DNA of 64,000 bases from Monodelphis domestica (taxonomy: Eukaryota; Chordata; Mammalia; Didelphimorphia; Didelphidae), in NCBI RefSeq assembly GCF_027887165.1, contig NC_077227.1, positions 442,387,895 through 442,451,894 on the forward strand, written 5' to 3'. This document shows positions 9,913-20,147 of the stretch, in pieces. Position 1 is the stretch's first letter; every line of letters starts with the position of its first letter. The notes under the pieces are model-generated. The model saw only the letters and a list, made by a program, of their open reading frames with translations, ran no database searches and had not been told where the DNA came from. A program made the translations under genes and the position numbers.

Positions 9913-10650
9913 TGTAAGATTTTAAATTTAAGTTTTTATTCTAATATGAATGTTTTAAAGTAATATTGTGATCGCCAATTTAAAAAATTAACTCTTAAGT
10001 CACTAGTCTGTTAGCCACTCTTAACAATTTAGTTTACTAGAGATATAAGAGAGAGAAATATAGGAAGGAAGTAGGAAGTATTGCCTAGCTAGATACCCTA
10101 TAATTTCTGTCTGAAGAAGTTCAGTTCACCACCCAGCAAGGGCTCTTAAGTCCCAATCTCCACATGGAGTCACGGTAGTCTTTTAAGCCAGGAGTCCAGG
10201 TGGTGTCTTCAGCAAGGGTTTCACCAATTCAGCCTCCTCCAGGAAAGGAAGGTCTCTTCAGAACCAATCTTTCTAGAAGTCAGGAAAGGAAGGCCAGCTA
10301 CTTACCCAGCAAGCCAATTCAGGATCCAGGGAAAGAGTATCCACCTTCATTCAATCTCACTGATATAGAGTGTCCAAAGACTAATTCCAAAGGAGAAGTC
10401 CCCTGGACAGGAAGTTCAGGACTTTTAAAAAAGATTACTTCCTGTCCCTTTCCCACTCTATGGGAACCAATCACAGTCTTTCAATTTGCCTAGCACTGCA
10501 GGGGGGGGGGCGGCAGTGGCCTTTGGAGGTGTGAGCTTACTCTAGTAAGTGACTCGTGAATTCTCTTCCTTAGTGTTAAATAGGGGTGCTTTGAGTTCTT
10601 GATTTGTTTAGCTAAAAATAGGCAAGGGAAGAGTTAATCCTATCTTCACA
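9913..10650 (-). mobile_element. endogenous retrovirus solo LTR, family 2, copy 2
   Basis: Inverted relative of the LTR at 4194. On the minus strand it begins TGTGAAGATAGGATTAACTC and ends with TCTTACA. Short flanks ggat (left) and ggac (right) are a possible imperfect 4-bp TSD. It includes a poly(G) run at 10501-10510. No internal region is present. Confidence 0.7.
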
Positions 10651-11535
10651 GGACAAAGGAGGCATGACAAGGAGATTGGTCAGTGAAGCCTTAGGCTTCG
10701 AAGATTGAACTCTCATTGCCTGCCTGTTCATCAGGTGGAACTTCAGAAGCTGATTTTGGCCATAATGAATCAGGGCTTTATACTGTATTATAATTCAAAC
10801 AAACTTTGGATTAGTGTTTGAGCTGGAAAGCCTGATAACTCAGGAGGCAATGGAACTAAGTTCCAATATAGAAGCATCTATATGCCCTTTTCCCTTTTGT
10901 ACTTTTTTTTAATTGCCCAAGTTAAGAACAATTAATGAACCTCTTGGAGGAGGAGAGTTTTTGACTGATTGGACCTCTGTGACCATTGGCCATTATGTGT
11001 CAGAGGATGCATGTGGCCTGTTTCTTTGGTCTCATGTTTATTCTTCTGGGATCTTAGGCAAATGAGTATTCTGAGAGAGATGAGTTTGAGATCCATCAGA
11101 GCCGCTAGAGAGCTCTCACTGGCAACTAAAGCTAGTAGCCATAGCATCCAAATGAGGGAGGAGCCAGTACAGCAGCTGAGTAACTGGGTTAATCCAACAC
11201 AGAAGTGAATTGACCCATCAGCTGAGACACTGTGACCCACAGGGAGCCAGACCACCTGAGCAAGGGAGTAACTTATCTATCACCAGGGCACTGCCCTGAC
11301 AAAAACTTGATGGGGACTCTGTAGAGTGTTCCAAGATCCCCAGGACCAGGAATTTTGAGGTACTCCTCAACCTCATGTGGTCCCTACAAGCATGGCTTAT
11401 CACCTTTGACCTTAATAATTTGTGCATTCTCTTCTATGAGACCATATGTATATGTAAGTGGGGAAATGGGCCTCCAGGTTTGGGGAGATATTTGTGCAAC
11501 TTCTTTCCTTGCCATACCCTCTTAATAAATCCCTT
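10651..11535. other. 0.9 kb of unrecognised sequence
   Basis: Overlapping short frames on both strands (about 80-107 codons) at 10932-11255 look like chance. No consensus is recognised. Confidence 0.4.
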
Positions 11536-11612
11536 CCTGCCCCTTCCATCTTGGAATGAATACTAAGTATTGGTTCCAAGACAGAAGAGTAGTAAGGGTT
11601 AGGCAATTATTT
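11536..11612 (-). mobile_element. SINE type A 3' fragment, antisense
   Basis: Only the tail palindrome and adjoining segment ('aatactaagtattggttcc', 'agaagagtagtaagggtt') remain. Confidence 0.7.
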
Positions 11613-11649
11613 TTTTTATATCTGCTTATAATTTTTATTTTTTATGATG

Positions 11650-11664
11650 ACCAATTAGGATATT
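11650..11664 (+). repeat. 15-bp target-site duplication, left copy
   Basis: accaattaggatatt, repeated exactly at 12056-12070 on the other side of the L1 3' end. Confidence 0.85.
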
Positions 11665-12055
11665 TTAAAAAATATTTAATTGATTAATTAAGAAAAATTT
11701 TCCATTGTTACATGATTCATGTTCTTCCCCTTCCCTCCTCCCTCCCTCCCTGTAGTCAACACTCAATTTCACTGGGTTTTACATGTGTCATTGATCAAGA
11801 CTTATTTCCATATTATTGATAATTGCACTAGGGTGATCATTTAGAGTCTATATCCCCCATCATATCCCCATTGAATCACGTGATCAAGCAGTTGTTTTTC
11901 TTCTGTGTTTCTACTCCCACAGTTCTTTCTCTGGGTGTGCATAGTGTTCTTTCTCATAAATTCCTCTGGATTATCCTAGATCATTGCATTGCTGCTAGTA
12001 AAGTCCATTATATTCAATTGTACCACAGTGTATCCATTTCTGTGTAAAAGGTTCA
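11665..12055 (-). mobile_element. 5'-truncated L1 3' end, antisense, with TSD
   Basis: Minus-strand marsupial L1 3' UTR, about 390 bp. It runs from the terminal 'taattaatcaattaaat' region through the G-rich block (seen as the pyrimidine tract near 11735) to the 'ctttttacacagaaatgg' block. The exact 15-bp TSD on both sides shows insertion by target-primed reverse transcription. Confidence 0.85.
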
Positions 12056-12070
12056 ACCAATTAGGATATT
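12056..12070 (+). repeat. 15-bp target-site duplication, right copy
   Basis: Exact second copy of accaattaggatatt. Confidence 0.85.
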
Positions 12071-12374
12071 GATTAGGATAGAAAATGAACTGGGACTTTT
12101 ACATAAACAGAACCAAAAAAAAGAGAGAAAATTGATGATTAGGAAATAATACTCTAGAACAGGCTTCACATATAAGTATAATTCTATTAGACAGAGATCA
12201 TTCCACCACATAATTATTTTTCTTTCTATATCATTATTACAAAATGAAAACAAAGAAACTTAGCAGAGGCTAGGAATATCAGGAAAGCCAACTAAGGCCG
12301 TGTCTCCTATTAGCTCAAACTGGTTAAATAGAATGAATAGACTATCTGCATATCTAATGAGGAAGAGAAATTAA
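12071..12374. other. no recognised feature
   Basis: AT-rich. The minus frame 12053-12253 has no recognisable domain. Confidence 0.4.
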
Positions 12375-12494
12375 GATGGGCTAAGTGACTTGTCCAGGGT
12401 CACATAGCTAGGAAGTGTCCAAATCTAGACTTGAACCCAGGACCTCTTATCCCTAGGCCTGACTCTCAATCTACTGAGCCACCCAGCTGTTCAA
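12375..12494 (-). mobile_element. SINE type A 5' half, antisense
   Basis: Complement of head and B box: 'gtccagggtcacatagct', 'cttgaacccaggacctctt', 'ctactgagccacccagctg'. The 3' half is absent. Confidence 0.8.
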
Positions 12495-13073
12495 TAAAAA
12501 TGCCCTTTTGAAAAAGTTAATTGAGATCAACTGACTGATGAATGGTAAGCATACTCCATGGGAGCTCATGGACGATTAGATTATATTAGGATTAGATTAG
12601 GATTAGAATATATAACCCTTCAGAACTACTCCTAGAATCCTGAGAGGGGGGAGCAGTCAGTTACCTCCTGGGCACTTAGCCTGCCACTTCTCATTGGGGT
12701 TGGGAGAATGAGTCCAGAGGAGGCTTGTTTCAGAGACATTAGTTCAGAACAGTTTCCCAGTTTCCATGTCACTTTCCTTCTTTCTCTCTTTTTCATAACT
12801 CACCTCCTTAATTCTCAAAAAGTAATGAATTCAGTGGGATGTGATGGATCCGTCTCCCTGTTCCTTAGCCTCTACTGCCTTCCTCATATCATAAGAATCT
12901 TTCCACCTCTCACTTATTTGGCTGACAAAGAAGGAACCAGAAACCAGGTAAAGCTTTTCTTCAAGGACTCAAATCTCTGTTGATTAAGACTTCAGGAAAA
13001 CTTATGTGAGATGGCTATGGGTTGCTTAGGGTCTCCTAAAGACTTTTCCTTACTTGAATCAGGGAACTGTATG
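12495..13073. other. no recognised feature
   Basis: Contains a short ttaggatta-type imperfect repeat near 12580-12610. No gene signal. Confidence 0.4.
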
Positions 13074-13447
13074 CAGTGATTCCTCACCAGCTGGGCGAGT
13101 TACGTTCCAGAGACCCCTGTAATAGGTGAAAATCTGCAAAGTGGCGGCATTTTATTTATTTTAATTATTTATATATATTTTAAGGCTTTATCTCTTCTAT
13201 AAATCTTTTCCACACTCTTATTAACCTACAGTCACTGAGCCAATCAGCCCCCAGGATACAGAACACAGCACTGTGCTTGGTCGCCTTTTATTCCATCAGT
13301 CAATATTGTGCCCCAATAAGTGTAATTTCAAGATACAGAATTATATATATATATATATATATATAATTCTGTATATATATATATAATTTAAAACCCTGAT
13401 ACAGTGAAGCTGGAATAAGTGAACCACAATATAGCAAGGGACAACTG
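13074..13447 (+). mobile_element. Tigger/pogo-like non-autonomous DNA transposon
   Basis: Terminal inverted repeats by eye: left 'cagtgattcctcaccagct', right complement 'cagttgtcccttgctatat'. Subterminal text typical of Tigger-derived elements follows ('gttacgttccagagacccc', 'ataggtgaaaatctgcaaa'). A TA follows the right end and one lies close to the left end. There is no transposase frame, so this is a non-autonomous relic. Confidence 0.6.
13335..13372. repeat. AT palindrome
   Basis: A perfect 38-bp inverted repeat: ACAGAATTAT, an (AT)n centre, then ATAATTCTGT. It should form a cruciform or hairpin. It lies inside the Tigger-like element and is followed by a second (TA)n run to 13384. Confidence 0.9.
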
Positions 13448-13540
13448 TAATTCTGGAAATGGAGCTCCAGAGACAGAAAAGTGGAGCAAAACAGAAGAAG
13501 AAGCAAATAAAGTCAAAGTGAAAAGGGATGTGAGTGTGTA

Positions 13541-13735
13541 GGAGAGATAGAGATAGAAAGACAGGAGATACATAGACAAGAGAGAGACAGACAGAGAGAG
13601 GCAGAGAGATGGAGAGAGACAGAGAGAGAAACAGAGAGACAGAGTCAAAGATAGAGACAGAGACAAAGAGAAAGAGAGAGAGAGAAACAGAGAGAGAGAG
13701 AGAGAGAGAGAAGAAGAGGAAGAGGAGGAGAAAGG
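13541..13735 (+). repeat. purine-rich (GA)n tract
   Basis: About 195 bp almost entirely of A/G on the plus strand, built of agagag/agacag units. The long minus-strand Ser/Leu open frames across it are artefacts of low complexity. Confidence 0.9.
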
Positions 13736-14595
13736 CAAAGGAAAAGAGATAAGCAGAGAGGGAAAAGTAAGGAGGATGAAGACTTGGCATGTTCACAGTG
13801 ATGGGAGCAGCTGGTGTCAGTGGAACCTCAATTTACAATGTTTCCAGTCAGGATCCCTGGCAGAGGGGAGTCCTCCTGACTGTCAATGCATTGCTTCCAG
13901 ATGGTGACACAAAGACATAATGGGATGTCCTCCAGCTCTATTAAAGGCTACAACAGCAGCTTCCCCCATCAGTTTGGAGACAACCCCGTGAGAAGTAGGA
14001 GGAACTGTAGTCTCCTGTCTGGGCTTAGGGGAGACAAACTCTATGGAGAGTCATTCTGTTGAACATTAGGCTGTTAAGTACCTGTATACTGTGACTAAAG
14101 GAAGAAGGGGGAACTACAGAGCCAGCCAATCCCATGCCCAAGAGACCAGGGCCCCTCAGCATTGCTTCTGTTCTATTGTCTGTAGGTTTCATAAAGGTAT
14201 GCCAGTTTCTATGTGATCATCTTAGCTTAAAAGCTCCCTTAGAATAAGGACTATGCCTGTTGTGACCAGGATACTGGTGGGACTGAAGGGACTTGGATTA
14301 ACCCTCCATATTCCTGTAACACCATCCTGGACTTTTGTGAGAGAAGAAAATATGTACAGACCTGGGGAAATTTGAGTTAATTCTGTGCCCCCCCCCCCAG
14401 GTGGATTGTTCTCAGACCCAGATGTGGGCTTTTTGGCAAGAAAAATATTAAAGTATTTTTAGGACTTTATTGGAGAGTTCCTGGAACGCCAATGTACCTT
14501 CTTGCCAATTGCTTTTAATTTCCTTGTGGAGATCTTTATTTGTTTTTATTTTCCTTGGCTACTTTACCTGGGAGAATTTGTTTTCTTTTTGTTCC
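13736..14595. other. no recognised feature apart from a C-run
   Basis: Unique-looking sequence with a poly(C) run near 14390. No gene or repeat is recognised. Confidence 0.4.
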
Positions 14596-14788
14596 TTTTT
14601 TTTTTAACAACCCTTACCTTCTGTCTTAGAAGCAAAGCTGTGTATTGGTTCCAAGGTAGAAGAGCAGTAGGATTAGGCAATGGGGGGCAAGTGACTTGCC
14701 CAGGGTCACACAGCTAGGAAATGTCTGAGGCCAAATTTGAACCTAGGACCTCTTGTCTCAATCCACTGAGCTAGTCAGCTGTCCTCAA
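14596..14788 (-). mobile_element. SINE type A, antisense
   Basis: T-run, tail complement, B-box complement and head complement. Flanks 'cctgggagaatttg' (14567-14580) and 'cctgagagaatttg' (14789-14802) are a probable TSD with one mismatch. The T-rich 14581-14595 would be the A-tail. Confidence 0.88.
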
Positions 14789-14989
14789 CCTGAGAGAATT
14801 TGAATATGATTTTTATTAATGAGAATTTTTATTTGAATCCTCAAGTTCTGAGTGATCCATTTTATCAGAAGTATAACTTTCATTGGGATAAGAACTCTGT
14901 TTTTCATTGCAGTACTCAAAACAATACAATTAGGAGCTTAACCAATGCATTTTAGTGATTATGAACATTATCAGGAAAGGTCAAATGAT

Positions 14990-15065
14990 CATTTATAAAA
15001 TCTCTACAATTTGCTAGGCACTGTGGTAGGCTTTAAAGAAATAAATCTAAAAATGAAACAGTCAA
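14990..15065 (+). repeat. old dispersed repeat fragment ('tgctaggcactgtgg')
   Basis: Short copy of the family also seen at 5284. Confidence 0.45.
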
Positions 15066-15729
15066 AAAGCAGAGGTAAGACATGCATGTATGTGAAGGAA
15101 GGTCTAATTGGCCATCCTATGGAGCCTGCTCAGTTGCCCTTCCTGATTCCAGAAGAGAGACCTACCTGCATAGCCTCTCTCTTTTTCTTTCTAATTACAA
15201 ATGGAAGCAGACCTAGTTTAAGCTCCTTCTGTAGAGAGGGGTTAGGGAACAGGCAACTTGTCCCAAGTCCCCTCTTTCCTTCCCTTTAGCCTTCATGAGA
15301 TGATGAGTAAAATGACATCTAAAACTCATATTCTGCCTAGAGAAGACTGAGCCTGGGTTTTGACTGCCTCTTTTGTGCTTGTTTTTTTCCCTTAACTTAG
15401 AAAAATGAGATTTGTCTTGAGATAGATGTATCCAGGCTTGGGAGTGACTTGGTGATTTTGAGGTCTGGAAATACTGGGTCTGTTTAATGGTGGCTCCTGG
15501 TGCTCTTGGAGAAGATGCCTGGCTATTTACCAAAAAACTGGAAGTTGTTTGGACAGTTCAGAGGCAAGGTGAAATACAAAGTTATCATTTTTTTCTCCTG
15601 AAAATTGCTTTATCTATTTTGATGAGATTTACGTATCAGTTTCCCAACTGATTATAGCAGTTATTATAAGTTAAGTTGCTGAAGCCTGTGCATCTATTCT
15701 GCCTTTATGTTTACCATTTCATGTGTGCA

Positions 15730-15732
<3 letters not shown>
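15066..15732. other. no recognised feature
   Basis: Short frames overlap on both strands (plus 15011-15289, minus 15213-15533). No domain is recognised. Confidence 0.4.

Positions 15733-15770
<38 letters not shown>
15733..15770 (+). repeat. (TG)n microsatellite
   Basis: Uninterrupted TG dinucleotide run of about 19 units. Confidence 0.95.
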
Positions 15771-15772
<2 letters not shown>

Positions 15773-16264
15773 TTTAAATCAGAGAACCTTGGCATCCTCT
15801 CATTAGAAGCTAGGGTCCCCAGGACTGGACTCAGTCCAAACCATGTGTCTAGGTACAAAACAGAGAGTCAGGGCTGTACTCCAGCCCTCAGGGGATCCAG
15901 CAACTATCATTCAAGTTTAGATAAGTACGGACAAGATATCTACAAGAAAAATACATGACAGTTTTAGGGCAGGATTCACTAGCAATAGTGACATTCCAAA
16001 AAAAAGTCTATTCTAAGTGGGTGCTGGAGCTTACTCTTAAGGAAACTAGGGATATTGCCAGCAAATATTATGCTCCCTTTGTACAATAAACTATCATGCA
16101 TATGTACCCCTAGAATGTGCTAGGCAGTTCTCCAGTTAACTCTTTCAGAGCTTTGCAAAGAAGCAAAAAGGAAGAAGGAAAGAAGAGGAGCTAAAATGAT
16201 GAATGGGACACAGGAGACAAACTAAAATGATAAGGATTTCAGAATGAAAAGGCAAAAATTGAGA
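15771..16264. other. no recognised feature
   Basis: Unique-looking sequence. Confidence 0.4.
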
Positions 16265-16460
16265 GAGGATCCTAGGATCATACATTTAATGCTGGAATGT
16301 TTCTTAGAAGTCATTTAGTTCAACTCTCTCTTTTGACAGATTAGAAAACTGAGTCCAAGGAAGAAAATAACTTGCCTAAGACCATACAGGTAATAAAGTA
16401 GTAGAACTGAGATTTGAGCATACATCCTCTGACTCCAAATCCAGGTTGCTTTCATTCTTG
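16265..16460 (+). repeat. THER1/MIR-like CORE-SINE
   Basis: 'ctaggatcatacatttaatg', 'gtcatttagttcaactctc', 'gacagattagaaaactgagt', 'tgcctaagaccatacaggt' and 'gactccaaatccaggttgc', in family order. Confidence 0.7.
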
Positions 16461-16574
16461 CTTCAGGCTATATTATTGACTCTCCTGGACTTCCTCTATA
16501 ATGCCTCAGCATCATTTTCCTCTGAAAGATCTCTGCACCACTGGACTCCACACACTGAAATACCCTTCCTCTGG

Positions 16575-16720
16575 TGATATGCTGATAAAATGTTTAATCT
16601 AAGCTCTTAGAGGGCAAAGACTGTCTTTCTCTCTGTTTGCATTTTTATTCCCAGCATTTAGTACAGTGCGTAGCATATTGTTAGTATTAAAAAATGTTTG
16701 TCTACTGACTTTCCATTGAA
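16575..16720 (+). mobile_element. L2 3' end
   Basis: 'aagctcttagagggcaaag', 'tattcccagcatttagtaca' and 'aaaaaatgtttgtctactga': the L2 terminus. Confidence 0.7.
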
Positions 16721-16794
16721 CTATGCTAAATATTTAGGGGGGAAAATTAAGGAGGATGGATGGTGGAGGGGAGTGTGGATAACACATATGAAGT

Positions 16795-16860
16795 GCCTGC
16801 AAACCTTAAATCACTATATAAAAGCTAGCTACTGTTATTATCATTTTGTTCACCAAATCA
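16795..16860 (+). repeat. MIR/MAR1 3'-end fragment
   Basis: 'cttaaatcactatataaaag' followed by 'ctagctactgttattatc'. Confidence 0.5.
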
Positions 16861-17039
16861 CAGATACTAAAATTGGGATTTTCCTTGGAGCCTGAAAAAG
16901 GAAACTTAAGAAAAAAACAAAAGAGGATAATCTTATTTTAAACAGTGAAGAATAAAGCATCCCTTTCATTATCTCAATAAGCAGTATAAGCTTAAAATAT
17001 AAGCAAGCTCAAGAAAAGCTCAGTTAAGTGCAAATAAGA

Positions 17040-17300
17040 TCATTGAACAGTGGATTTGGAAGTATCCTCAGAGGCCAGCTAGTTCAACCCATAGTTGGAC
17101 AATGATCCCCTTTGTCTCATATCTAAAAATTCCAGCCTCTGCCTGAGATTCTCTAAGGAGATGATATTTAATATTTTCCTAGACAGACCACCTCACTTTT
17201 GAAAGATGGGAAATGTTTTCTTACAATTAAGCCTAAATTTTCTTATTTTTAACTTCTATCCATTGCTTAGAATTCTGTCTCTTGGAGCCAATATTTGACC
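17040..17300 (+). repeat. old dispersed repeat ('ccagcctctgcctgagat' family)
   Basis: Order 'ggccagctagttcaaccc', 'tccagcctctgcctgagat', 'agacagaccacctcactttt', 'cttacaattaagcctaaat', 'cttctatccattgcttag'. This matches an ancient amniote repeat I have seen in many genomes but cannot name. Confidence 0.5.
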
Positions 17301-17886
17301 AGGACTTTGAGAAGATATTCACTCTACTTGTAAGAATAGGGTTGTGATGAATTCACCATAAATGCTTCATGGGTTGCCGTGACCATGAGATTTGTCACTC
17401 AACTGCCAGAATTCTGATAATGAGATTTCATTAACCCAGGTATACTGGTCCTCTGACTGCAGACACTCTGTGTCACTGGGACCTGGCTTCTAAAGCTTTC
17501 CAGTTTGTGTTCTGAGGAGACCTTATAGTAGGACTTTTAAAATCTTGCTGTGCAGGGAATGAAGGGCATTTACTTGAAGTGACTCAAAGGAAGTTTTGAA
17601 AGAATAAAAGTGAACATTTTAAGAGATTAGTTTCAGAAGATTTCCCCCAGGGCAGTAATTTATACTCTGAGGAAAAATCAAAGAGGAAGGAGAAATCTAG
17701 TGCCTTTCATAACTCCTTCTTTGGTGTTCTCATCAGAAATGGAATAAACCAATCAGCTTATTTTTTGGATACCTACTATGAACAAGACATTCAGGAATCC
17801 TGTATATAGTTGACATTGTAAGGCATTTCCAATGTTCTGCTGACGGATAGGAAAGCATGCCTATAAGGTAGGAAAGAATGTGGTGG

Positions 17887-17888
<2 letters not shown>
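17301..17888. other. no recognised feature
   Basis: Unique-looking sequence before a microsatellite. Confidence 0.35.

Positions 17889-17929
<41 letters not shown>
17889..17929 (+). repeat. (TG)n microsatellite
   Basis: About 20 uninterrupted TG units. Confidence 0.95.
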
Positions 17930-17930
<1 letters not shown>

Positions 17931-18189
17931 TTGCTCATGGTGTTTCTTCTGCTTTGAATGCCTTCTTCCTGTCATCTCTGATTGTTGGGATTCTGCCCAT
18001 CATTCAAGGTCCATCTTAAATATCTCGTCCATCATGACCTGCTTTATTCCCATCTTTCACCCATCTCTCACTTGTGGCTCCAAGAAGTTGTAGCATGCAT
18101 AACAAATATACCCTGGTAAAAACTGTCTTGGCAGATGGGCTAAACCAGGTTTAGGGTAATCAGTAGATCTCAAGCCCATAAATGAGTTA

Positions 18190-18283
18190 GGGGGATATCT
18201 ACCTCCAGCATGTGAAAACTTCCTCATGAAATGGGTAGATAAGAACAATTTGTTCTGATGGTCATGAAGGCAGCTAAAGCAGG
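18190..18283 (+). repeat. marsupial SINE-like repeat C, left part
   Basis: 'acaatttgttctgatggtc' then 'atgaaggcagctaaagcagg'. The remainder resumes at about 19183 ('ggtactgtggaatgctta') beyond an inserted LTR. An antisense copy lies at 53950-54170. Confidence 0.6.
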
Positions 18284-19132
18284 TGTGAATCTTAAAATTT
18301 CTCAGACTCTACCTTGGAACATTATCTTAAGGTTATGGTTAAGGTTATTCCCCATTTAAACAATGGAGGTACTTGATCAGGAATGTGTTGGGAACTTTAA
18401 AATTACTCCACCCATACATAGGCATACTGTAGGGGAAGATAAAGTTTTAAAACTCCTTAATGAACAATGAAGGTACTTAACTCATACTTATAGTGAGGCC
18501 AAGCCTTTAAGCTAGGTCTATTTTTAGATCTAATACAAAAGGGTGCTAAGTACCTATGAAGGTCAAATGAATCACTAAAAGGTCAGGCAACTTGCAAGGG
18601 GCAACCTTAGCAAAGAGGTGTGAAATACTCAGAAGATATAATCTACCCAGAGAAGGTGAGAACTAAAAACTAAGAATGGGCTGTCCTAGGAAAAGCGTCT
18701 ACTGTGATTGGTAGACGTGAAAATTTAGGGGGGGTGACACAAGAGAAATTTCTCTTTAAAAGGAGCTGTATTAACCAGTTCAAGGCAGTTCGATTTAATT
18801 CAGCTTTGGAAGCTGAATTGGAGGTCTAGAGTCAGAGGAGGCTGCTGGATTTCTGAAGACTAGAGTTTTGCTTGGAAAGATCTTGTGGTGAGTGAATAAA
18901 GACTGACTTAGTTTCTCTCTTAAAGAGAAAAGGCCTAAGCCATTGACCTAGGCCCTAGCCTTTTCCTACTATTTCCTCTTACTCTGTCTCTTTCCCTTTC
19001 CTTAATTCCTTGATTTGTATTAATTAAAATCTCCATAAAACCCAGCTGACTTGGGTATTTCATATTTGGGAATTTCCCCATCGTGACCACTTATTTTTGG
19101 TTTAAATCAATACACTAAAAATTATCTTTACA
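18284..19132 (+). mobile_element. endogenous retrovirus solo LTR, family 1, copy 1
   Basis: Begins TGTGAATCTTAAAATTT and ends ATTATCTTTACA. It has a TATA-like 'ctctttaaaagg' near 18750 and a poly(A)-signal area 'gtgaataaagactgact' near 18892, giving a U3-R-U5 layout. Two inverted relatives lie at 33027-34093 and 41194-42017. It is inserted into SINE-like repeat C and has no internal region. Its age appears intermediate. Confidence 0.75.
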
Positions 19133-19182
19133 GTTTTTTTTTTGTAATTCACAGTCTTGAAACCCTTATTTTCATGGTCATA

Positions 19183-19425
19183 TAGGTACTGTGGAATGCT
19201 TAGAGCTTGGACTCAGAGAAGCCAGCGTCATCTACTATATCCTGGGCCATTGTCAATCATCTTGACTTTTGTCTTGCCACTAGACTTCAATGACTAGAAA
19301 AGAGAAAGTGAGGCTGATGACTTTGTGCAACTCCACTTCACTTAAATTCAATTCACACCCAAGTCAAAATGTCATCCTGAGAGGTTGTTGGTCCTCTTCA
19401 GAAATGAAGGACGAACACCTCCCAT
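19183..19425 (+). repeat. marsupial SINE-like repeat C, right part
   Basis: 'gtactgtggaatgcttagag', 'cttgacttttgtcttgccac', 'gaggctgatgactttgtgc', then the terminal 'ggtcctcttcagaaatgaag' and 'gacgaacacctc'. The family usually ends in a small hairpin followed by (AAC)n. About 50 bp (19133-19182) of other sequence lies between the LTR and this part. Confidence 0.6.
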
Positions 19426-19479
19426 AGGAAGAGAATCTTCCCTCCACAATATCCTAGGCATTCTGATCTCTAAATTATG

Positions 19480-19590
19480 AAAGGCAGCATGAGAAAACCC
19501 AGATCAAGTTTCATCTTTGACATACACAGATTGTATAACCTTGGGTAAGTCATTCAACCACTTGAGTACCTAAGACAACTGTCTAAATTA
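19480..19590 (+). repeat. SINE fragment, tRNA-core type
   Basis: 'cagattgtataaccttggg' and 'taagtcattcaaccacttg' match the conserved core of the tRNA SINEs. Too diverged to assign to a type. Confidence 0.4.
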
Positions 19591-19696
19591 AGTGTGCTGG
19601 GCAGTTGCTGATCAGAATTAATAGGGGGAATTTTTTCAACAGAAGTTACCTATTCCAATGAAAATACAGATCTAGCCTTAAAAATCTATAGCCCTT

Positions 19697-19752
19697 TATA
19701 TATATATATATATAATATATATATATATAAAGTAATATATATATATATATAA
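19697..19752. repeat. (TA)n array, palindromic
   Basis: AT alternation with two short interruptions. Confidence 0.9.
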
Positions 19753-20100
19753 CTCTTCTATGAAATAAGATATTTGAAGGTAAAGACCCTGCCACTTTCC
19801 ATCTTTGTCTCTCCTTTTCTAAGCATGGTGAATTGTGTAGAAGAGGTATTTGATAAATGTTTGTTGAATTATTCATCTCCATATCTCCCTCAATACTTAT
19901 CAGAGGGCTTTACATAGAGTACATTCTCAGGAAATATTTGCAGGAAAGAAGTCTGTGGATTGAAACACATTTGTTCTGACCAGGGTAGATCAGGTCAGAG
20001 GAGTAAGTTTAGGGAAATGATTCATTTCTTAAGAGATGCATTAAAAGAATGTAAAGAGAAGGAAACCTAAGCAATTGAGTTTGAATCAGAAATCCTATTG

Positions 20101-20102
<2 letters not shown>

Positions 20103-20145
<43 letters not shown>
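20103..20145 (+). repeat. (TG)n microsatellite
   Basis: About 21 uninterrupted TG units. Confidence 0.95.

Positions 20146-20147
<2 letters not shown>

Noticed and set aside
12560-12615. ttagga/ttaggatta repeat reminiscent of telomere sequence
   Set aside because: Too short and imperfect (the unit is not TTAGGG) to call an interstitial telomere.
13341-13796. 151- and 116-codon minus-strand open frames rich in Ser/Leu/Phe
   Set aside because: They lie across the (GA)n tract and the AT palindrome; low-complexity translation, not a gene.
15733-20145. Three (TG)n runs considered as part of a regulatory array
   Set aside because: Simple microsatellites, dispersed and unrelated in flanks.
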